From the NCBI GenBank assembly GCA_905372595.1, contig CAJPPS010000011.1, positions 1 through 13,386 on the forward strand: a stretch of DNA of 13,386 bases, read 5' to 3'. Every line of letters starts with the position of its first letter. Within the stretch, counting starts at the first letter, position 1. Source of the DNA: an uncultured Capnocytophaga sp. (GTDB taxonomy: Bacteria > Bacteroidota > Bacteroidia > Flavobacteriales > Flavobacteriaceae). Below the pieces are notes generated by a model. That model was given only the letters and a program-made list of their open reading frames with translations. It searched no databases and was not told the DNA's origin. Shown piece by piece: positions 7,635 to 13,386 of this stretch. The translations under genes were made by a program, and so were the position numbers.

Positions 7635-8906
7635 TTATATTTGTATGGTCTGTGTTCTATCAGCTCCTACAGAGACAAGTGTAATAGGTACTTCTGTTTC
7701 CTTTTCAATGAATTTGATATATTCAATGAGTTCTACAGGAAGCTCCTTTGCCTTTTGTACTTTGCTTAAGTCCTCATTCCAGCCCTTAAGTTCTGTATAG
7801 ATAGGAGTCACATACTCAGGATCAATAGAGTAAGGAAGGTGCTTGATAACTTCTCCTTTGTAGCGGTATCCAGTACATATTTTGAGGGTTTCAAATCCAC
7901 TCAGTACATCTGCTTTCATCATCATCAGCTGGGTAACACCACTAAGGTGAATTGCATATTTTAGAGCAACAAGGTCTAACCATCCACAACGGCGTTTTCT
8001 TCCTGTTGTAGCTCCAACTTCCCTGCCTATCTGACCTATTTTTTCACCTATTTCATCAAAAAGTTCAGTGGGAAAAGCCCCACTTCCAACACGAGTTGTA
8101 TAGGCTTTGAAGACACCCATAACATTCTTTATCTGGTTAGGAGCAATTCCAAGACCAGTACAAGCTCCTGAAGCAGTTGTATTAGAAGAAGTTACGAAAG
8201 GATAAGTCCCAAAATCAATATCCAACATAGAACCTTGTGCTCCTTCGGCAAGTATTTTCTTTCCTTGTTTTTGCGAATGATAGAAGAAATCTTCACTATC
8301 TATAAAAGATAGGGTCTTAAGGTAGTCGATAGCACTAAAGAATTCTTTTTCTAAAGAAGGTAGGTCAAATTCAATTTCAACACCATAGTAATTGATTAGT
8401 GAAAGATGTTTTTCTACCAACGAACGATATTCTTCTAGGAAATTATCCTTTTCTAAGTCTCCGATTCTAAGCCCATTACGACCTGTTTTGTCCATATAGC
8501 AAGGACCAATTCCTTTTAGGGTAGAGCCTATTTTGGCTTTTCCCTTTGAGGTTTCCGAAGCAAGGTCTAATAAGCGGTGAGTAGGGAGGATAATATGTGC
8601 CTTACGTGAAATAAGAAGCTTTTCTTTTATGTTGATTTGATAAGGAGCAAGGGCGTCAATTTCTTTTTTGAGAATGATAGGATCAATAACTACCCCATTT
8701 CCTATAACATTAATAACATTAGAGCGGAAAATTCCAGAAGGAATAGTGTGCAATACGTGCTTAACACCTTCGAATTCAAGCGTATGCCCTGCGTTAGGAC
8801 CTCCTTGAAAACGAGCGATAATATCATAATTAGGGGTAAGGACATCTACAATTTTACCTTTCCCTTCATCTCCCCATTGGAGGCCTAATAATAAATCTAC
8901 TGACAT
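7635..8906 (-). CDS. purA: Adenylosuccinate synthase
   Basis: PurA makes adenylosuccinate from IMP and aspartate with GTP, the first committed step of AMP synthesis, in the cytoplasm. The 423-residue product is full length and keeps the family landmarks. QWGDEGKGK at 10-18 carries catalytic D13, and GGPNAGHT at 35-42 carries catalytic H41. GSTLKGIGP lies at 127-135, EGAQG at 221-225, and VGATTGRKRRCGWLD at 297-311 is the nucleotide and aspartate loop region. VGADRT stands near the C-terminus. The ATG shares one base with the fur stop (TAATG), so translation is probably coupled and the two are transcribed together. A DUF4270 gene follows after 10 bases. No riboswitch or internal promoter is seen. 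Identity is essentially certain. Confidence 0.99.
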   Translation of the reverse strand: MSVDLLLGLQWGDEGKGKIVDVLTPNYDIIARFQGGPNAGHTLEFEGVKHVLHTIPSGIFRSNVINVIGNGVVIDPIILKKEIDALAPYQINIKEKLLISRKAHIILPTHRLLDLASETSKGKAKIGSTLKGIGPCYMDKTGRNGLRIGDLEKDNFLEEYRSLVEKHLSLINYYGVEIEFDLPSLEKEFFSAIDYLKTLSFIDSEDFFYHSQKQGKKILAEGAQGSMLDIDFGTYPFVTSSNTTASGACTGLGIAPNQIKNVMGVFKAYTTRVGSGAFPTELFDEIGEKIGQIGREVGATTGRKRRCGWLDLVALKYAIHLSGVTQLMMMKADVLSGFETLKICTGYRYKGEVIKHLPYSIDPEYVTPIYTELKGWNEDLSKVQKAKELPVELIEYIKFIEKETEVPITLVSVGADRTQTIQI

Positions 8907-9379
8907 TATTGGTTTTTTTGTTCTTCGTTTGTATTTTCTTTTTTATTACGAGTTCCGTAGAAATAAAGAGAGTGGTTATCTATCTTTATATCAAAAACTT
9001 CTTCTATGGTCTGCTTGATGGCTTGGATACGAGGATCACAAAACTCCATCACCTCCCCTGTATCGGTTAAGATTACGTGGTCGTGCTGGCGGTCAAAATA
9101 AGACTTTTCATAATGAGCTTGATTCTGTCCAAACTGGTGACGGCGTACCAATCCACAGTCAAGTAGAATTTCAATAGTATTATATAAAGTAGCACGGCTT
9201 ACGCGGTAATTCTTGTTCTTCATCTTGATATATAGGGATTCTATATCAAAATGTTCATCACTTTCGTAGATTTCTTCAAGAACGGCATATCGTTCAGGAG
9301 TCTTCCGATGTGCATTTTCTTCTAAATATTTTGTAAAAACTTTCTTAACGATTTCTTTGTTTTCAGTACTAGTTCCCAT
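8906..9379 (-). CDS. fur: Fur family metal-responsive transcriptional repressor
   Basis: This 157-residue protein has a winged-helix DNA-binding domain (KTPERYAVLEEIYES, then the recognition helix around VSRATLYNTIEIL at 60-72). A dimerisation and metal domain follows, with AHYE at 88-91, HDH at 99-101, and H136 in NHSLYFYG. The first structural-zinc CxxC of classical Fur is absent: the segment after HDH reads VILTDTGEVMEFCDP and keeps only C114. This form is common in flavobacterial Fur proteins, so structural zinc is probably lost or bound differently. The likely signal is Fe(II), but a PerR- or Zur-like role cannot be excluded. A good promoter lies just upstream, overlapped by direct repeats that could be its own operator. 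The stop overlaps the purA start by one base. The C-terminal tail is polar and probably disordered. Confidence 0.93.
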   Translation of the reverse strand: MGTSTENKEIVKKVFTKYLEENAHRKTPERYAVLEEIYESDEHFDIESLYIKMKNKNYRVSRATLYNTIEILLDCGLVRRHQFGQNQAHYEKSYFDRQHDHVILTDTGEVMEFCDPRIQAIKQTIEEVFDIKIDNHSLYFYGTRNKKENTNEEQKNQ

Positions 9380-9400
9380 AAAAGATTACTTATTAAGGGA

Positions 9401-9430
9401 CAAATGTACAAAAATAATTATGAAGTACAA
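9401..9430 (-). promoter_or_regulatory. Bacteroidota-type promoter of fur-purA-DUF4270
   Basis: Read on the minus strand, TTG (9430-9428) is followed after exactly 19 bases by TACATTTG (9408-9401). This matches the Bacteroidota sigma-ABfr consensus TTG-N19-TAnnTTTG in every fixed position. The transcript would start about 5-8 bases downstream, leaving a leader of roughly 15 bases before the fur ATG at 9379. The element stands between the sulfatase stop and fur, where a promoter is expected. The paired repeats at 9406-9439 overlap it. Confidence 0.82.
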
Positions 9431-9439
9431 AATAATTAT
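9406..9439. repeat. Two direct copies of an AT-rich 15-16 base unit over the fur promoter
   Basis: On the plus strand GTACAAAAATAATTAT (9406-9421) recurs as GTACAAAATAATTAT (9425-9439); they differ by one A and start 19 bases apart. Both copies contain the palindromic core ATAATTAT, which resembles the alternating hexamers of Fur/PerR-type operators. The second copy covers the -33 TTG and the first touches the -7 element, so a bound repressor would block the promoter. The repeat is directly visible; its role as an autoregulatory Fur site is inference. Confidence 0.6.
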
Positions 9440-9464
9440 CTTCTTAATTTTATGAGTCTTATTT

Positions 9465-11402
9465 TCAGTATTTTGTTTCAGATAATTTTTTATGAATAAT
9501 TCTATCCATATAATCTTGAACAAAGGCTTTAAGGTTGTTAAACCCTTCTTCTGTTTCAGAGTTTTTTTCCTTCCCCAAAAGATTATTTGCTAATGCTTCA
9601 TCTTCTTTTTTATAGAGTCCTTTTTCATTACCTAATTCATCTAAGATATAAATATAGTTTCCTTCCATACAGCGATAGTTATGCCCATCTGTAATATAGG
9701 CACGAGGAGTATCTTCAGAAGAAAAGAGACTACGCCCCCAAGAGCGAAAAGGCTTATTATATCCCATTAAATCAACTAAAGAAGGATAAATATCTATCTG
9801 CTGGGCAATCTCTGAGGATTTTCCAATACCCAGTAACTCTGGGTTAGGGCTAAAGAATAAGATAGCTGCTCCCATAGCCGTAATAGGTTGTTTATAATGG
9901 TCGTAATAGATTTGGTTAGGGTGGTCATTAACAAAAACAAAGATAGTATTCTGGTACCAAGGTTCTTTCTGAGCACTTTCGAAGAATTTTTTCAAAGAAT
10001 AATCAGTGTAACCAATGCATTGATGGATTTCTAGCGTACCTTTGTCAAATTTTCCTTCATATTTAGCTGGGATTTTGAAAGGATGATGAGAGGAAACGGT
10101 AAAAATAGTCGCTAGAAAAGGCTCTTTCTTCTTACTGATAGTATTATTCATATATTGAAAAAAAGGTTCGTCCCAAATACCCCAAATGCCATCATAATCA
10201 GCTTCATTATTATACTCTGTTTTTCCATAATAGTGGTCTATGCCTAATATATTGGAAAAGCCTAAGAATCCCATAGAACCATTAGGAGCTGAATGAAAGA
10301 AGGAAGTATCATAGCCCATTTCTTTGGCTATAGAAACTAAGGATTCAGTGGGCTGCTTCACGTAAGGAGAAGAGGTATAAGCTACCTTCAGGGTAGGGAT
10401 TCCAGCCAACATAGAGGACATTCCGTGGATAGATTGCCAGCCATTACAGTAAGCATTATCGAACACATAAGCGCGCTGAGCAAGGGAATCCAAGAAAGGA
10501 GTATATGACTTATAATTAGGAATATTTCTGTTTGTATTCATACATCCCCAATATTCTCTTCCAAAGCTCTCCAAGATAAAAAGTACAATATTGGGGCGTT
10601 TTTTTCTCTCTCGATGATATTCCTTAATAGGCTTAATATGTTCTTGGATATACTCTTGAGTAACGAAATGGTATTCTCTGAATCCTTTGTTCTTTCCAAT
10701 AGTACGAATTAAGGTAAAAGGAGTATTCAGGATTACATCGGCATGGGATGAGATGGTAACGTGCCGGCTAGCATCCAGTATGTTGATAGGTCGTGTAGAT
10801 GTAGCTAAATCTCCTCCTCTGATACCTGCCAAGGTAAGAAGCCCAAAAACGGGAAATAGGAGAGTAGAGCTTATAAAATAGGACTTTTTGGGAATAGAAT
10901 TAGGTTGTATTTTTATTAATTTATACAGATATATCCACAATAGAATAAGAGCGAAAAATAGCAAAAAAGTATGCCAATACATTCCTAAAAAGGTATAGAA
11001 TAGCTCCCATTTGTTCTTCTCGTTTTCGATAACAGCAAAAGAAGCGGTAGTAAGCCGGGATTTACTGAAAGGATAATAGAGCATATCTACAAAATTGGTG
11101 CTATAAGCCAATGCATTTGTTATAAAATAGGTGTAAAAAACAACTTTTTGATATTTTTTTCCGGTATTTATCCACAAAGGTAGAATACTTAATAGGATAA
11201 AAAGTAGGTTTGTATATAAAATGGCTGTAGTGTCAAAAGCAAATCCATAGTAGAAAAAGCGTAAAACTAGAGAAAGCTCTATATCTCCAATACTATCTTT
11301 GTTAAAGAAGAAAAATAGTAAGCGAGCTATGGCATAGAAAAGATACACTAAAGCCAAGCGGTATAGGAATACGAGGTATTCATTGGAACGGATATATTTC
11401 AT
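9465..11402 (-). CDS. LtaS/MdoB-like membrane phosphotransferase (sulfatase fold)
   Basis: This 645-residue protein has about five N-terminal membrane helices (spread over residues 9-196) and a periplasmic alkaline-phosphatase/sulfatase-fold domain from about residue 268. Motifs resemble lipoteichoic acid synthase relatives: NIVLFILESFG at 271-281 (metal ligand E278), NGWQSIHGMSS at 320-330 where S324 probably stands at the nucleophile position (threonine in LtaS), and VNDHPNQ at 491-497 (metal ligands D493, H494). Relatives transfer phosphoglycerol or phosphoethanolamine from phospholipid to a glycan or lipid. Gram-negative Bacteroidota are not known to make lipoteichoic acid, so the acceptor is unknown; a periplasmic glucan, lipid A or capsule are guesses. 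A terminator for rpsA lies between it and the upstream gene, so it probably has its own weak promoter. It does not carry the Cys/Ser-x-Pro-x-Arg signature of true sulfatases. Confidence 0.88.
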   Translation of the reverse strand: MKYIRSNEYLVFLYRLALVYLFYAIARLLFFFFNKDSIGDIELSLVLRFFYYGFAFDTTAILYTNLLFILLSILPLWINTGKKYQKVVFYTYFITNALAYSTNFVDMLYYPFSKSRLTTASFAVIENEKNKWELFYTFLGMYWHTFLLFFALILLWIYLYKLIKIQPNSIPKKSYFISSTLLFPVFGLLTLAGIRGGDLATSTRPINILDASRHVTISSHADVILNTPFTLIRTIGKNKGFREYHFVTQEYIQEHIKPIKEYHRERKKRPNIVLFILESFGREYWGCMNTNRNIPNYKSYTPFLDSLAQRAYVFDNAYCNGWQSIHGMSSMLAGIPTLKVAYTSSPYVKQPTESLVSIAKEMGYDTSFFHSAPNGSMGFLGFSNILGIDHYYGKTEYNNEADYDGIWGIWDEPFFQYMNNTISKKKEPFLATIFTVSSHHPFKIPAKYEGKFDKGTLEIHQCIGYTDYSLKKFFESAQKEPWYQNTIFVFVNDHPNQIYYDHYKQPITAMGAAILFFSPNPELLGIGKSSEIAQQIDIYPSLVDLMGYNKPFRSWGRSLFSSEDTPRAYITDGHNYRCMEGNYIYILDELGNEKGLYKKEDEALANNLLGKEKNSETEEGFNNLKAFVQDYMDRIIHKKLSETKY

Positions 11403-11424
11403 AAGAATAAGGAATTTATGAGAG

Positions 11425-11461
11425 AAAAAAGGTACTACTTTCAGAACAAAAGTAGTACCTT
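11425..11461 (-). terminator. Rho-independent terminator after rpsA
   Basis: A perfect 12-base inverted repeat (AAGGTACTACTT at 11429-11440, its complement at 11450-11461) encloses a 9-base loop. On the minus strand the stem runs into six consecutive T residues (11430-11425, the first two inside the stem) and is preceded by an A-poor, T-rich stretch. It ends about 30 bases after the rpsA stop. The arrangement is that of a strong intrinsic terminator for rpsA and separates it from the sulfatase-fold gene, which begins 22 bases further on. Confidence 0.9.
11447..11454 (-). promoter_or_regulatory. Possible -7 element inside the rpsA terminator
   Basis: On the minus strand TACTTTTG fits the Bacteroidota -7 consensus TAnnTTTG. 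It lies in the loop and arm of the rpsA terminator, at a distance that would give a leader of about 40 bases for the gene starting at 11402. No TTG stands 19 bases upstream (the bases there read CAT), so the match is only half of a promoter and may be chance. Confidence 0.3.
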
Positions 11462-11491
11462 AAAACAAAAATTATGAAAAAAACTAAACCA

Positions 11492-13249
11492 CTATTGTCC
11501 TTTTTCCATTTTGTCTTTGAGCTCTTGAAGTACATCAAGATCTCCTAAAGTTGATTTTTCAACTGTAGTAGAAGAACTTTGAGAAGCTTCTTTAGCTATT
11601 TTTTCTTCTTCTTCTTTGAAGATAGCTGTATGAGAAGCTACTACTCGCTTGAATTCTTTGTTGAACTCAATAATTTTGAAATCAGCAGTTTCTCCCTTGC
11701 CTAATTTCTTTCCACTCTCAGTCTCTAGGTGACGAGAAGGTACAAAAGCAACAATATCTTCATTGAAAGGAACAGCAGCTCCTTTGTCAGTAAGTTTGGA
11801 TATAGTTCCGTTGTGGATAGTACCTACAGCAAATTCTGTTTCGTATTTATCCCAAGGATTGGCTTCTAATTGCTTATGTCCTAGAGCAAGCTTACGAGTA
11901 TTAACATCTAACTCAAGAACTACTACGTCCATCTTATCTCCTACAGCGCAGAATTCAGAAGGATGTTTGATTTTCTTAGTCCAAGAAAGGTCTGAAATAT
12001 ATACAAGTCCGTCAATACCTTCTTCTAATTCTACAAATACACCGAAGTTAGTGAAGTTACGAACGGTACCTGTATGTTTAGAACCTACAGGGTATTTAGC
12101 AGTGATGTCAGTCCAAGGATCTACAGTTAATTGTTTGATACCTAATGACATTTTTCTTTCATCTCTGTCTAAAGTAAGGATAACAGCTTCTACTTCATCA
12201 CCGATATTTACGAAATCTTGAGCAGAGCGAAGGTGAGTGCTCCAAGACATTTCTGATACGTGGATAAGTCCTTCCACTCCATCAGCTACTTCTACAAAAG
12301 CACCATAATCAGCGATAACTACTACTTTACCTTTTACTTTGTCACCTACTTTTAGGTCATCAGAGAGAGCCTCCCAAGGATGTTTTTGTAATTGTTTTAA
12401 TCCTAGTTGGATACGTGATTTGTTATCATCGAAGTCAAGGATTACTACATTTAGTTTTTGATCTAATTCAAGAACATCGGTAGGATGGTTGATACGAGAC
12501 CAAGAAAGGTCTGTGATATAGATAAGTCCGTCTACACCACCCAAGTCCACAAATACTCCGTAAGAAGTGATATTCTTAACAACTCCTTCAAGTACTTGTC
12601 CTTTTTCAAGTTGTCCGATGATTTCTCTTTTTTGCTCTTCAATATCAGCTTCGATGAGAGCTTTGTGTGATACAACCACATTTTTGAATTCGTGGTTGAT
12701 TTTCACCACTTTGAATTCCATAGTTTTGTTTACGAATTGATCGTAATCGCGGATAGGTTTCACATCTATTTGAGAACCAGGAAGGAATGCTTCTATACCG
12801 AATACATCCACAATCATACCTCCTTTGGTTCTACATTTTACAAAACCATTTACAATTTCTCCACTTTCGAAAGCAGCATTTACTCTATCCCAAGCTTTGA
12901 TAGTACGTGCTTTCTTGTGAGAAAGAACAAGTTGTCCTGTTTTGTCTTCACGGATATCTACAAGAACTTCAACTTTGTCTCCTACTTTTAGGGCAGGATT
13001 GTAACGGAATTCGTTAAGAGAGATAACTCCCTCGCTCTTAGCATTGATGTCAATGATTGCTTCACGGTCGGTAAGGTGTGTTACAGTACCGATAACAAGC
13101 TCATCTGCTTGGGTATCCACGAAGTTTTCAGTTACCAAACGTTCGAATTCGTCTAATTTGCTTTGATCTACCTGATCAATACCTTGTTCGTACTTAGTCC
13201 AGTTGAAGTTATCCAACTGTTCTTGTTGTTCTTTAGTAATTTCAGCCAT
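11492..13249 (-). CDS. rpsA: 30S ribosomal protein S1
   Basis: S1 is the RNA-binding ribosomal protein that helps mRNA onto the small subunit. The 585-residue product holds six S1 repeats, at about residues 50-113, 130-197, 218-287, 302-374, 389-461 and 476-543. The middle ones are most typical (SYGVFVDLGGVDGLIYITDL; DYGAFVEVADGVEGLIHVSE; NFGVFVELEEGIDGLVYISD). The first and last are more divergent, as in other S1 proteins. An N-terminal extension of about 48 residues and a charged, Ser-rich C-terminal tail (544-585) frame the array. The ATG at 13249 gives the usual MAEITKEQQ start and has no Shine-Dalgarno sequence. The gene has its own promoter and terminator and is probably a single-gene transcript. 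Identity is essentially certain. Confidence 0.98.
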   Translation of the reverse strand: MAEITKEQQEQLDNFNWTKYEQGIDQVDQSKLDEFERLVTENFVDTQADELVIGTVTHLTDREAIIDINAKSEGVISLNEFRYNPALKVGDKVEVLVDIREDKTGQLVLSHKKARTIKAWDRVNAAFESGEIVNGFVKCRTKGGMIVDVFGIEAFLPGSQIDVKPIRDYDQFVNKTMEFKVVKINHEFKNVVVSHKALIEADIEEQKREIIGQLEKGQVLEGVVKNITSYGVFVDLGGVDGLIYITDLSWSRINHPTDVLELDQKLNVVILDFDDNKSRIQLGLKQLQKHPWEALSDDLKVGDKVKGKVVVIADYGAFVEVADGVEGLIHVSEMSWSTHLRSAQDFVNIGDEVEAVILTLDRDERKMSLGIKQLTVDPWTDITAKYPVGSKHTGTVRNFTNFGVFVELEEGIDGLVYISDLSWTKKIKHPSEFCAVGDKMDVVVLELDVNTRKLALGHKQLEANPWDKYETEFAVGTIHNGTISKLTDKGAAVPFNEDIVAFVPSRHLETESGKKLGKGETADFKIIEFNKEFKRVVASHTAIFKEEEEKIAKEASQSSSTTVEKSTLGDLDVLQELKDKMEKGQ

Positions 13250-13253
13250 TTGC

Positions 13254-13327
13254 TGATAAATAATTTTAGCTATGTAAAGAGTTAAGGGAAGAGCACAAAT
13301 TACATAGTTTTAGTGATACATAATTTT
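13254..13327 (-). repeat. Repeat pair and stem in the rpsA leader
   Basis: In the minus-strand leader the 14-base unit AAAATTATNTATCA occurs at 13327-13314 and again at 13267-13254, with one mismatch and a spacing of exactly 60 bases. Between the copies, CTATGTAA (13307-13300) and TTACATAG (13277-13270) form an 8-base inverted repeat with a 22-base loop. The second repeat copy ends just before the rpsA ATG. This is visible sequence; a role in controlling S1 synthesis is only a suggestion, and AT-rich composition raises the chance of coincidence. Confidence 0.5.
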
Positions 13328-13373
13328 AAATCAATAATATCTTTATCCCTTACAGAGGCTCAAAAAGATTTTG

Positions 13374-13381
13374 CAAAGATA
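13374..13381 (-). promoter_or_regulatory. -7 element of the rpsA promoter
   Basis: On the minus strand TATCTTTG matches the Bacteroidota -7 consensus TAnnTTTG exactly. The matching -33 TTG would fall beyond the window edge, so only half of the promoter can be checked. A start about 6 bases downstream would give rpsA a leader of roughly 118 bases, long compared with the 15 bases predicted for fur. Confidence 0.65.
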
Positions 13382-13386
13382 CGATT

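Noticed and set aside
11763..12221. 152-codon open frame on the plus strand
   Set aside because: It is antisense to rpsA, has a low-complexity Ser/Thr/Pro-rich product typical of a shadow frame, and no promoter or recognisable domain.
12692..12991. 99-codon open frame on the plus strand
   Set aside because: It is a shadow opposite rpsA; its Phe/Ser/Tyr-rich product reflects the complement of S1 codons.
11492..13249. Internal repeats in rpsA as a DNA repeat array
   Set aside because: The repetition is the six S1 domains at protein level; the DNA copies are too diverged for a tandem repeat or CRISPR.

Overview
The window looks like an ordinary chromosomal segment of a low-GC member of the Bacteroidota, most likely class Flavobacteriia; Capnocytophaga or a close relative is possible but cannot be fixed from one window. 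Four things point this way. Marker families typical of the phylum are present (DUF4270, DUF4350, and a Fur protein of the flavobacterial type). Start codons lack Shine-Dalgarno sequences. The recognisable promoters fit the Bacteroidota pattern TTG-N19-TAnnTTTG. Genes are AT-rich and tightly packed. I see no mobile element, CRISPR array, tRNA, rRNA or broken gene, and no stretch over 300 bases without a gene.

Plus strand, bases 1-6066, five genes in one direction. The end of a DUF4350 membrane protein (its start lies before the window), a MoxR-type AAA+ ATPase and a DUF58/von Willebrand-like membrane protein form the well-known MoxR-DUF58 module. They are followed, with gaps of only 26 and 12 bases, by a large membrane reductase that joins a PepSY/four-helix part to flavodoxin and NADPH-reductase domains, and by a membrane-anchored polysaccharide deacetylase.

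Minus strand, bases 13249 down to 6056, five genes. rpsA (ribosomal protein S1) has its own promoter, a leader of roughly 120 bases and a strong Rho-independent terminator. Next comes an LtaS/MdoB-like membrane sulfatase-fold transferase. A textbook Bacteroidota promoter overlapped by a pair of direct repeats then drives fur, which is joined by a one-base TAATG overlap to purA, followed 10 bases later by a DUF4270 lipoprotein. The two gene blocks converge and their last genes overlap by 11 bases, with no terminator between them.

Functionally the window mixes translation (S1), purine synthesis (PurA), metal-dependent regulation (Fur), electron transfer across the inner membrane (PepSY reductase) and envelope work (deacetylase, phosphotransferase, lipoprotein, MoxR module). 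Most of it is conventional. The items most worth a second look are the reductase fusion with four histidines placed as two candidate heme pairs, the repeat pair over the fur promoter, and the repeat-plus-stem arrangement in the rpsA leader.
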